Shown here piece by piece: positions 1 through 6,963 of a stretch of DNA of 21,603 nt. Both the position numbers and the translations under genes were made by a program. The notes beneath the pieces are model-generated. The model was not told where the DNA came from, did not search any database, and saw only the letters and a list, made by a program, of their open reading frames with translations. Each line of letters opens with the position of its first letter. Within the stretch, counting starts at the first letter, position 1. This stretch comes from Flammeovirgaceae bacterium UBA5008 (GTDB lineage Bacteria; Bacteroidota; Bacteroidia; Cytophagales; Cyclobacteriaceae), in the NCBI GenBank assembly GCA_002398365.1, contig DGYK01000031.1, forward strand, positions 193,477-215,079, given 5' to 3'.

Positions 1-409
1 ATAACTCCACAAAATTTCCCTGGTTGTTATGGTTTACCACAAATAGGTAGTCCGCAGATTCATAGGTAAGAAATGAAATTCCATGCGGACGAAATTGACC
101 GCTGTAGGTAGTAGGAATTTTCACAGGTACATTTCCGCTGTCTAGCCGCAAAAGGTAGATGCCACCTTCGACCTCTTTGCCTTGCAGTTGTTTCCAGCGA
201 TCGGTGCTTGAAATAAATAATAGACCCTTTCGGTAATCGATATCCATATCTTCAGCACCAGGTGTGTTGGTATAAGTAGTTTCGATTTTGCCTTCTATGT
301 GTGGCGTTAGGGTGGTGAATACGCCCGCAGCATAGAGGGTATTGAGAATAAAAATGACTACGCAACTGAGAATGAAGCCGAGCCCGATTTTTAGATACTT
401 TTTAGTCAT
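1..409 (-). CDS. Paraoxonase/arylesterase-like calcium-dependent hydrolase, C-terminal part outside the window
   Basis: This gene is cut by the window start, leaving the first 136 residues. A single hydrophobic segment (residues 5-25) looks like a signal anchor or uncleaved signal peptide. The mature part carries the hallmarks of the PON1-type six-bladed beta-propeller: GAEDMDID (E53, D54, equivalent to two calcium ligands of PON1), GLLFISS (62-68), RPHGIS (His109) and LFVVNHN (His127). The two histidines match the His115/His134 pair of human PON1. Members hydrolyse lactones or aryl esters at a Ca2+-dependent site, but the natural substrate here cannot be told. It is likely periplasmic or membrane-anchored. 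It lies 74 bases downstream of the LytTR regulator on the same strand and may have its own promoter. The family call is fairly sure; the substrate is unknown. Confidence 0.75.
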   Translation of the reverse strand, partial: MTKKYLKIGLGFILSCVVIFILNTLYAAGVFTTLTPHIEGKIETTYTNTPGAEDMDIDYRKGLLFISSTDRWKQLQGKEVEGGIYLLRLDSGNVPVKIPTTYSGQFRPHGISFLTYESADYLFVVNHNNQGNFVEL

Positions 410-429
410 AGTGATAGAATTTCAGTTGA

Positions 430-438
430 CTAAAGATA
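430..438 (-). promoter_or_regulatory. Possible -7 promoter element for the paraoxonase-like gene
   Basis: On the minus strand this reads TATCTTTAG, close to the Bacteroidota -7 consensus TAnnTTTG, and lies about 20 bases before the ATG at 409. A TTTAC sequence about 21 bases further upstream could serve as a weak -33 element. It suggests that the paraoxonase-like gene can be transcribed separately from the signalling operon. This is pattern matching only. Confidence 0.3.
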
Positions 439-483
439 ACGGTTTTAACATTCGAAATGGTAAATGCTTCAGGGCATAACTAA

Positions 484-1269
484 TTAGTGCACTCCGTCAA
501 ACCACTCTTTGAATTCGTTTACCTTCTCGCGGCTCACGATCACCTCTTTGTCCCACGCAGGTTGCGTAGTGATTTTCAGTCGGCTGTTAGAGTAAGTCAC
601 GACATCCTGAATGAAAGGGATATGTACAATATACGAACGGTTGACGCGGAAGAAATTTTTTGGGTTCAGTACTTCATCCAATGATTCCAGTGTGAAATCG
701 ATAATGAATTTGCGCTGTTGGTTAGTGACTAAATATACGTCACGGCCATCGGCAAAGAAAAGCATGACCTGATCGATGGTGATCGAGCGGATGTGATCGC
801 CCACTTTTACCATAAATCGCTCTTTGTAGTTTTTGGGCGATTCACTTTGCGCCAGAGATTTGATTTTTTCACGCTTCACATCGGTGGTAGCCATTTGCTC
901 ACGCAAGTTTTCAAACTTTTGCAAGCTGGCACTCAGATCTGCGAACGTCACGGGTTTCAACAAATAGTCGATGCTGTTGACTTTAAATGCTTCCAACGCA
1001 TATTCATTGTAGGCAGTGACAAAGATTACCGGTTTCTGCACGGTCACTTTTTTGAAAATCATAAAGCTTAATCCGTCTTTGAGTTGAATGTCCATGAAGA
1101 TCAGATCAATGGTTTCTTGATTGCCCTGAAGCCATTGTGCAGCACTTTCTATCGAATCACACACAGCGGCTACCGAAATGGCGGGGCTATACTTTTGCAA
1201 GTAGCGTTCCAGTTTTTCCGCAGCCGGAGTTTCGTCTTCTACAATCAATATGGAAAGTGTCAGACTCAT
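484..1269 (-). CDS. LytTR-type response regulator
   Basis: This 261-residue protein has a receiver domain (about 5-122) with the acidic pair E11-D12, phospho-acceptor Asp60 in IFMDIQ, Thr85 in FVTAYNEYALEAF, and Lys106 in YLLKP. A LytTR DNA-binding domain follows (about 150-257), with the typical motifs VMLFFADGRDVYLV, FFRVNRSYIV and VIVSREKVNEFKEW. LytTR proteins bind direct repeats upstream of target genes as dimers after phosphorylation by a LytS-type kinase. Its ATG overlaps the stop of the upstream degenerate kinase gene by four bases (ATGA), so translation is probably coupled. It is the last gene of a three-gene signalling operon. Targets cannot be read from the window; the neighbouring paraoxonase-like gene is one candidate. 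Confidence 0.92.
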   Translation of the reverse strand: MSLTLSILIVEDETPAAEKLERYLQKYSPAISVAAVCDSIESAAQWLQGNQETIDLIFMDIQLKDGLSFMIFKKVTVQKPVIFVTAYNEYALEAFKVNSIDYLLKPVTFADLSASLQKFENLREQMATTDVKREKIKSLAQSESPKNYKERFMVKVGDHIRSITIDQVMLFFADGRDVYLVTNQQRKFIIDFTLESLDEVLNPKNFFRVNRSYIVHIPFIQDVVTYSNSRLKITTQPAWDKEVIVSREKVNEFKEWFDGVH

Positions 1270-2312
1270 GCCATTTCAGATAAGTGAGGTTCAACCATGA
1301 TCATCGGAAATTTAATATAATTTTCCCGGCCTGCCTTCACCTGTACAAAAGGCCGATCGCTATAAACGGAATAAGAGCGTTGCAAGCGCTGAAACGCAGA
1401 TAGGCTTTCGGGATGTAATTGTAGTTTATCATTCAGGTCGTGGTGCAACACAAAGTATTCATCATCTTCTTGCGATAAAGAGAATACCAAGGGTGCATCG
1501 GGAGAAATCAGTGTATTGCGAATCACGCTGTCCACGGCTGTGATCAATGCACCCGGCATCAATTGGATAGAAGCAGCATCTGTAATTTTGTTTTTCCATT
1601 GAATCGTTTGCCGATGCTTTTGATTGGCCAACCGAATCAAGTGTTGTACGGCCTGTATTTCATCGTTCAGAGACACAAACTCTTTTTGTCGATGTACTAA
1701 CTGGTAGCGATACAATGCCGCGAGGCTGTCAATCAGGTCTTCGGCTACATCTGTCTTTTTATGTAAACAAAGAATCAAGTCTTCCAGACTGTCGTACAAT
1801 AAATCAGGGTTGATTTCTTGCTTGAATGAAAGAAACTCGGACTCCAAACTTTCGCGAAGTTTTTGTTCCTGTTCAATTCGTAAAGTGTTTTCCAAATGCA
1901 GATATTGATTTCCAATGTACAACGCGTTGTAAAGAAATGATGTGAGTGTGAACAAGGTTCCGAATATCCACAACTCGCGGCTGCTGATGTCGAACCCAAT
2001 CACCCATTGAAAATAACTGCTGATAGCGATGAGCACAATCGCAACGCTGATGGAAGTCGTAGTAAAGATCTGAAGCGCTAATTTTTTAGGCTCCATCGAA
2101 AAGAAGCGCTGTAGTAATACAATAACAAGTCGCATCGACTCGAATGAAATCAGGCTGAGTCCGATACTCACATACACTTCCTGATTGCTGACGAGTGTGG
2201 TGATTTGTTCTACATTGTTATTAATCAGCAGAATCAGCAAATAGATAAACACGCCAAAAACAGGCGGAGCCAGGATTCGAAAGAAGGGATTATGTATAAA
2301 AATCCGTTTCAT
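1266..2312 (-). CDS. Degenerate LytS-like histidine kinase (putative pseudokinase)
   Basis: This 348-residue membrane protein has the layout of a LytS/YpdA-type kinase: hydrophobic segments at about 12-32, 46-68, 83-103 and 113-135, a short coiled stretch (138-160), and a His_kinase-like region. The canonical motif NPHFLFN reads NPDLLYDSL here, with Asp170 where the phospho-accepting histidine should be. The N-box (usually VENAIKHG) is eroded to AVDSVIRNTL (259-268), and no GxGL box is visible near the C-terminus. The protein should be unable to autophosphorylate and probably cannot bind ATP well. It sits between an intact kinase (upstream, ATGA overlap) and the response regulator (downstream, ATGA overlap). 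It may act as a regulatory partner in a heterodimer. The frame is intact over its full length, so it does not look like a decaying pseudogene. Confidence 0.8.
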   Translation of the reverse strand: MKRIFIHNPFFRILAPPVFGVFIYLLILLINNNVEQITTLVSNQEVYVSIGLSLISFESMRLVIVLLQRFFSMEPKKLALQIFTTTSISVAIVLIAISSYFQWVIGFDISSRELWIFGTLFTLTSFLYNALYIGNQYLHLENTLRIEQEQKLRESLESEFLSFKQEINPDLLYDSLEDLILCLHKKTDVAEDLIDSLAALYRYQLVHRQKEFVSLNDEIQAVQHLIRLANQKHRQTIQWKNKITDAASIQLMPGALITAVDSVIRNTLISPDAPLVFSLSQEDDEYFVLHHDLNDKLQLHPESLSAFQRLQRSYSVYSDRPFVQVKAGRENYIKFPMIMVEPHLSEMA

Positions 2313-3328
2313 CCTTTTGCTGGTTTGATTTTATCTTTTTTCAATACGGGCAATTGTACTGAAAATTTCTCCCCGTCTTTTACTACTACTTTTTCAGAAG
2401 TAAAGAACTTGTAGCGCTGATGAATGTTTTCCAGCCCTACCCTAAAACTGACCACCGGTTGCGTGGCATCGGTTTTAGTATTAGTTATTAACAAATGGGT
2501 ATTGTCTTGCGCGCCAATGTATACCAGCAGTGGTTTGTCTTTGCTGATTTTGTTGTGCTTCACTGCATTCTCCACTAATAATTGCAGCGTCATCGGAGGC
2601 ACTACGCTATCCATCACATTCTGTGGTAGATTCACTTCCAGTTGCAAGTGATACTCATAACGCACCTGTAGTAAAAAGTAATACGATTTCACAAACTCCA
2701 GTTCTTCCCGTAAGGAAACCAGTCGCTGCTTCTGTTGTGAAAGTACATACCGGAAAGTTTCGGCCATTCTGCGGATAAATTCTTCGGCTATACGTGTGTC
2801 TTTGAAGAGTAGAGAAGAAACGGTGTTAAGGCAATTGAAAAGGTAGTGCGGACTGATTTGACTCTTGAGCGATTCGAACTGTAATTCTAATTGCAAACGA
2901 TCGGAGCGCAACTGCTCGGCTTGAATGACTGCATAATGGTAGTACGAATAAAAGAGACCGTAAAATATTTCGTAGATAAAAACAACGATCACAAAAACGA
3001 TCACCAGCTTCAAAAGCTCTTCGGAGGTTAAAGCAAACAAAAATTTTCCCGTAAGGCTGAGAAACAGGGCCATGATGATGAAATTAGCCACTAGCCCAAC
3101 GATAAAGCGCACCATGAAATGTTCTTTCCAGTCCAGCAGCTTGTTGATGATTCGATCGGTTGTGAGAAGTAAAACTCCGATAGCGTTGGTGAGTGCGATC
3201 AGCAGTAGGTAGCGTTTCCAAGTTGTACTGATCGGAGCAACGGTGCCGTTTTCACTGTAATAAATAAAAAGAAAAAGCAGAATGCCCAGTCCGGTGCAAC
3301 TAGCGATGAGCAAGGCGTACTTCTTCAT
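2309..3328 (-). CDS. LytS-like sensor histidine kinase (intact partner)
   Basis: This 339-residue protein has four predicted membrane helices (about 3-23, 38-56, 72-94 and 106-130), a short coiled coil, and a His_kinase domain with LKSQISPHYLFNCLN (phospho-acceptor His161). The HATPase region carries LLVENAVKHNK (Asn254) and VGLENIHQRY (297-306). It is expected to phosphorylate the LytTR regulator two genes downstream. I chose the ATG at 3328 (MKKYALLIAS), which places the first membrane helix at the N-terminus. The frame is open to a TTG at 3394, but that would add a polar 22-residue extension. The gene starts the operon and ends in a 4-base overlap with the degenerate kinase. No extracellular sensor domain is visible, so the signal may be within the membrane or come from the partner. 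Confidence 0.88.
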   Translation of the reverse strand: MKKYALLIASCTGLGILLFLFIYYSENGTVAPISTTWKRYLLLIALTNAIGVLLLTTDRIINKLLDWKEHFMVRFIVGLVANFIIMALFLSLTGKFLFALTSEELLKLVIVFVIVVFIYEIFYGLFYSYYHYAVIQAEQLRSDRLQLELQFESLKSQISPHYLFNCLNTVSSLLFKDTRIAEEFIRRMAETFRYVLSQQKQRLVSLREELEFVKSYYFLLQVRYEYHLQLEVNLPQNVMDSVVPPMTLQLLVENAVKHNKISKDKPLLVYIGAQDNTHLLITNTKTDATQPVVSFRVGLENIHQRYKFFTSEKVVVKDGEKFSVQLPVLKKDKIKPAKG

Positions 3329-3417
3329 TCGTGGAAACTCTGTGCTTTTAGTATGGTTGTCGACTGTTGGAAAAGAAAAACAATTCTTTCGCAATCAGAA
3401 GCTAAGTTAAGGAGAAA

Positions 3418-3444
3418 CCGGAGCGTTTCTATTGAGCGCTCCGG
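3418..3444. terminator. Hairpin terminator between the SDHY-repeat gene and the kinase operon
   Basis: An 8-bp perfect stem, CCGGAGCG / CGCTCCGG, with an 11-base loop lies 10 bases past the stop of the SDHY-repeat gene. On the minus strand it is preceded by six A and followed by TTTCTCCTT, a moderate U tail. On the plus strand it is followed by CTTTTTTATTT, a better tail, although no plus-strand gene ends here. It probably separates the repeat-protein transcript from the signalling operon. Confidence 0.65.
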
Positions 3445-3453
3445 CTTTTTTAT

Positions 3454-4872
3454 TTAGTCGATCGCCCGCATGGCGCGGCCATAGTAGGTTTCAGATTCGA
3501 TGCGTTTGGCCGCAGTGCGGTACGCTTCTCTTAGTGAGGCATCATTCATGCCTTTCATTTTGTAAGCTACGTCCGTCAGCACTTCGGTGATGTAATGATC
3601 TGAATCGATGTGTGAGGTTGCTTGCAAAATGCTCATCAGGTTTTCTTTGGATAGACTGGGGCGCTCCAAAGCCGTTTGCAAAAAGACGGACATATAGTGA
3701 TCGCTTTGGTTAGCACTCATGGCACCTAGCAGCTTTTGAAAATTTTCGTCCGTCAGGTTTTGACGTTTTACCAATTGATTGGCAACCTGTGTGATGTAGT
3801 GATCTGATTCAATCGATCCGATGACGTCCATCGCGTTGTTTAAAACTTCCGGTGTCAGGTTGTTTTGGAACAGATTACCCAATACTTCACTTTTGTAGTG
3901 ATCAGACTCGATATTTTTTACAGACTCCAGCACTTTTGTAAAGGCGGTAGCCGATAATCCTTGTTTAGCTAAGGCTTTGTTCAGCACCACACTGCGATAG
4001 TGATCTGATTCGATGGTTTGAGTCGTGTTGATCATTTCGGTGATTACCGCATCAGTTAGATTGTTTTGTTTGAGTAAAGCCTTCAATACTTCTGTTTTGT
4101 AGTGATCAGAATCCATTTTACCGGTGGCGATCATGATGATGCGCACATTTTCGGCTGTAGCTGGCGCACTGTACAATGCTTCGCGGATAACTTCCGTTTT
4201 GTAATGATCGGATTCCATTTTTTGGGTGGCGGTAAAGAGCGCTTCGGTGGCTGTTTTGTTTTGCAAGAATTTATCTAAACTGCCTTTCAAAAATTCAGTG
4301 AGGTAATGATCAGAGTCGATCGTGCTCGAGATACCGGACGCAATCATACCGTAATCGCTCACAGGGATGTTCAACTTCATAAGAAGTGTAGCGTAATGTG
4401 CTTTCACATGATCGCTCTCGAGGCGCTTAATTTCGTTGACTACGGCCGTAGCTCCGCCTTGTCGGAAGAAACGGTTTACACGACTTTCTGCACCGATGGT
4501 GGTAGTGCGCACCAATTCAGGCAGCACTTCCGAAAGCCACTTGCGTCCGTCCGGCTCAAAAGCTACCAACGTGCGTCCTTCGTAATATTCGCGCTTGAGG
4601 CCGTTGCCTTGTGGTGTGATGACAATGGACCGCTTATTGCCGAATACCGTTTTGGTAATTTCTAAATAGCCATCAGGCGACATGCTTTTTACATCCAAGT
4701 CATTGTCAGTGAGCTCAATTTTACCCCGCGTTTCCACATTAAAGCTGGTGAGGCCGGTGGAATGCTTGTAGACGGTTTTACCGTTAAATGAAGAATTGGA
4801 AGAGTAAATGCCGATCTGTCCCCACACGGTGGAAGATGCAATTAGAGCAAGCGAGAGTAAGTAAGCCTTCAT
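3454..4872 (-). CDS. Secreted solenoid protein with ten 34-residue SDHY repeats
   Basis: This 472-residue protein has a clear signal peptide (MKAYLLSLALIASSTVWGQ, cleaved near residue 19) and no further membrane segment, so it is likely periplasmic or outer-surface. A beta-rich N-terminal region of about 130 residues ends in GRKWLSEVLPELVRTT and ESRVNRFFRQGG. It is followed by helical repeats with core [IM]-[ED]-S-D-H-Y-x-[TS]-x-[VF]-L. The Ser-Asp pairs lie at residues 153, 187, 221, 255, 289, 323, 356, 390, 424 and 460, a 33-36-residue period. Eight copies are exactly SDHY; the first is SDHV and the last SETY. The length recalls TPR but the signature does not. Similar SD[YH]xK..VL repeats occur, from memory, in C-terminal parts of some M56/BlaR1-like proteins. 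The ATG at 4872 fits the signal peptide and a promoter that overlaps the longer start at 4896. Function is unknown; a binding scaffold is likely. Confidence 0.8.
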   Translation of the reverse strand: MKAYLLSLALIASSTVWGQIGIYSSNSSFNGKTVYKHSTGLTSFNVETRGKIELTDNDLDVKSMSPDGYLEITKTVFGNKRSIVITPQGNGLKREYYEGRTLVAFEPDGRKWLSEVLPELVRTTTIGAESRVNRFFRQGGATAVVNEIKRLESDHVKAHYATLLMKLNIPVSDYGMIASGISSTIDSDHYLTEFLKGSLDKFLQNKTATEALFTATQKMESDHYKTEVIREALYSAPATAENVRIIMIATGKMDSDHYKTEVLKALLKQNNLTDAVITEMINTTQTIESDHYRSVVLNKALAKQGLSATAFTKVLESVKNIESDHYKSEVLGNLFQNNLTPEVLNNAMDVIGSIESDHYITQVANQLVKRQNLTDENFQKLLGAMSANQSDHYMSVFLQTALERPSLSKENLMSILQATSHIDSDHYITEVLTDVAYKMKGMNDASLREAYRTAAKRIESETYYGRAMRAID

Positions 4873-4900
4873 ACGAATAGATATTTGAACTACCATACGG

Positions 4901-4949
4901 CAAAAGTGAGGCTTAGATGCCTCCCGACCAACTCAAATGGCATGAGTTG
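4901..4949 (-). promoter_or_regulatory. Candidate promoter and overlapping inverted repeat upstream of the SDHY-repeat gene
   Basis: On the minus strand a TTG at the -33 position is followed after about 20 bases by CACTTTTG (4901-4908), close to TAnnTTTG. This would give a leader of about 20 bases before the ATG at 4872. The -33 TTG lies in the inner half of a 7-bp perfect inverted repeat, CAACTCA-N7-TGAGTTG (4929-4949). An inverted repeat over a -33 element is a typical place for a repressor or activator site. No experimental or comparative support is available. Confidence 0.4.
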
Positions 4950-5028
4950 TAGGACGAGTGTAGTGAATTGCAAAAGTATTGGAGAAGGGGACTGTACTTT
5001 AATCCAATTGTATCATTATAGCTACTCC

Positions 5029-5100
5029 GTGGTCTGTGTCTTCACAGACCACTTAAGGGAAGCAGTAGAAAGTATTTCGGTCTGTGAGGACACAGACCGA
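5029..5100. repeat. REPIN-like inverted pair of REP palindromes
   Basis: Two perfect 10-bp hairpins stand 24 bases apart. The first is GTGGTCTGTG-TCTT-CACAGACCAC (5029-5052). The second is TCGGTCTGTG-AGGA-CACAGACCGA (5077-5100). They share the core GGTCTGTG/CACAGACC. The loop of the second, read on the other strand, is TCCT against TCTT, so the copies are in inverted orientation. This is the layout of REPIN/BIME elements moved by RAYT (IS200-like tyrosine) transposases. The pair begins 27 bases beyond the uvrC stop and may also act as its transcription terminator or mRNA stabiliser. Confidence 0.6.
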
Positions 5101-5127
5101 GGGCAGAGAAGCAAGTGAATTCGGTTT

Positions 5128-6927
5128 TTATTCTTTTGCCTCAGAATTTCCTACTTCCACATGCTCTCGGATTTTCAATGCGGCTGAATCGCCCACCACT
5201 TCTTTCAACTCTGCGAAAGTAGCTTCTTTGATTTTTTTAAATGACTTAAATTGTGCCAGTAGTTTATCAGCTGTCTTTTTACCGATGCCCGGAATATTTT
5301 CCAGCTCCGTAACAAAAGTCGAGTTGCTGCGCTTCAGTCGGTGGAAAGTAATGCCAAATCGGTGTGCCTCATCGCGGATACGCTGAATCAACATCAAGCT
5401 GGGCGACTTTTTGCTGATTAAAAGCGGGAGTGGATCTTCCGGATAATAAATTTCTTCCAACCGCTTGGCGATGCCTACAATCGGAATTTTGCCATACAAG
5501 CCCAACTCCTGTAATGCTTCGCACGCACTGCTCAACTGGCCTTTGCCACCGTCCACAATAATCAAGTGCGGATATTCACCTTGCTCTTCCATGATCCGCT
5601 TGTAGCGCCTGCCCACAATCTCTTTCATCGAAGCAAAGTCGTTAGGGCCAACAACCGTTTTGATATTGAAGTGGCGATAGCCTTTTTTGTCCGGTTTGCC
5701 ATCCACAAAACGCACCATCGAAGCAACTGGATTGGTTCCTTGAAAGTTGGAGTTGTCAAAGCACTCAATGATTTTTGGATATTGAATCAGGCGCAGGTTT
5801 TCTTGCAAGATGTGCAGCACTTCATTCTTTTTGGTCTTGCGCTCTTCCTGATTGATTTCACGCTCTCGCTTCAAGTACAATGCGTTTTTCAAGGAGAGAT
5901 CGACCAGTTTCTTTTTATCGCCAATGATCGGTACTACATTCTCGAATGCTTCCGACTTCACACTCAAAGCCACATTCGTATAGACCTCCGGGTTGTTGCT
6001 ATGATATTCTGTGCGCAAATCTTCTACAGCCATGCTCAATATCTCGTCATCCGACTCATCGAGTTTTTTCTTGATCTCCAGATTTTTCGAAAAGATGATG
6101 GAGCCTTCTTTGATTTGCAAGTAGTTGATGTACGCAAACGTTTCGCTGCTGGCGATTGTCACCACATCAATGTCGGTGAGTTTGCGATTCACGACCAGCG
6201 ATTTGCTCTGGAAGTTTTCCAGTTTCTCTAACTTGAATTTATAAAAAGCTGCTTTTTCAAACTCGAGCTTCTCAGCCGATTGCTTCATCTGATCGGCAAA
6301 ATAATCTTCCACTATGCTGAGATTGCCTTTCAACACATGGCGCGCTTGCGCGATTTCTTCTAAGTAAGCTTGCTCTTCTTGCTTTCCTTCGCAAGGGCCT
6401 TTGCAATTACCAATGTGGTATTCCAGGCACACTTTGAATTTTTTCTCTTCGATGTTTTCCGCAGAAAGCAATAACGAACAGGTTCGTATCGAGTACAATT
6501 GTCTCACCAACTCCAACACACTATTCATGGAGCCAACACTGGAGTAGGGACCAAAATATTCACCTTGCTTCGGAATGTATTTTCGGGTGGAGATAATCCG
6601 CGGAAAGCGTTCTTTTAAAATGCAGAGGTATGGAAACGTTTTGTCATCCTTCAGCAAGATGTTGTACTTCGGCTGATTCTGTTTGATCAGATTGTTCTCG
6701 AGCAACAATGCATCAAATTCGGTGTTGGCTAACGTAAACTCCATCCGGTGGATTTCAGACACCAACTTTTCGGTTTTACGATTGTATTGCGATTGCTTGT
6801 TGAAGTAACTGCTGACCCGCTTCTTCAGGCTTTTGGCTTTGCCAACATAGATCAACACATCTTCTTTGTTGTAATACCGATAAACACCGGGGGAATCGGG
6901 CAGCGAAGCAACTTGATCTTTCAGCAT
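5128..6927 (-). CDS. uvrC: UvrABC excinuclease subunit C
   Basis: This 599-residue protein is full length for UvrC, which makes the two incisions on either side of a DNA lesion in nucleotide excision repair. Order of domains: GIY-YIG nuclease (about 10-95) with GVY 14-16, YVG 27-29, Arg37 and Glu77 in LLLENNLIK; four cysteines (150, 167, 175 and 179) in the place of the UvrC iron-sulfur cluster; a UVR motif (about 203-238) for UvrB contact; an RNase H-like nuclease with ECFDNSN (Asp391), NDFASM (Asp430), IVDGGKGQ (Asp459) and DEAHRF (His522); and a C-terminal helix-hairpin-helix, IPGIGKKTADKLL (545-557). All key residues are present. It begins 36 bases after the PBP1A stop on the same strand and may be read from the same transcript. 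A REPIN-like element follows. Confidence 0.97.
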   Translation of the reverse strand: MLKDQVASLPDSPGVYRYYNKEDVLIYVGKAKSLKKRVSSYFNKQSQYNRKTEKLVSEIHRMEFTLANTEFDALLLENNLIKQNQPKYNILLKDDKTFPYLCILKERFPRIISTRKYIPKQGEYFGPYSSVGSMNSVLELVRQLYSIRTCSLLLSAENIEEKKFKVCLEYHIGNCKGPCEGKQEEQAYLEEIAQARHVLKGNLSIVEDYFADQMKQSAEKLEFEKAAFYKFKLEKLENFQSKSLVVNRKLTDIDVVTIASSETFAYINYLQIKEGSIIFSKNLEIKKKLDESDDEILSMAVEDLRTEYHSNNPEVYTNVALSVKSEAFENVVPIIGDKKKLVDLSLKNALYLKREREINQEERKTKKNEVLHILQENLRLIQYPKIIECFDNSNFQGTNPVASMVRFVDGKPDKKGYRHFNIKTVVGPNDFASMKEIVGRRYKRIMEEQGEYPHLIIVDGGKGQLSSACEALQELGLYGKIPIVGIAKRLEEIYYPEDPLPLLISKKSPSLMLIQRIRDEAHRFGITFHRLKRSNSTFVTELENIPGIGKKTADKLLAQFKSFKKIKEATFAELKEVVGDSAALKIREHVEVGNSEAKE

Positions 6928-6963
6928 GTGTGTGGCGCAAACGCGCGACTCGCAGGTTAACTC

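Noticed and set aside
3329..3394. Longer start (TTG at 3394) for the intact kinase
   Set aside because: It adds a polar 22-residue segment before the first membrane helix, and an ATG at 3328 gives a normal N-terminus.
3530..4440. Regular repeats of about 102 bases that could suggest a CRISPR array or satellite DNA
   Set aside because: The periodicity follows from the SDHY protein repeats; only a short word (GATCACTA) is conserved and the reading frame is open throughout.
4873..4896. Longer start (4896) for the SDHY-repeat protein
   Set aside because: It would spoil the signal peptide and overlaps the proposed transcription start.
5084..5386. Plus-strand frame covering the REPIN and the uvrC end
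   Set aside because: It is antisense to conserved uvrC sequence and its first part is the palindrome itself.
5566..6231. 221-codon plus-strand frame antisense to uvrC
   Set aside because: Long open antisense frames are common opposite conserved genes; its translation resembles no protein I know.
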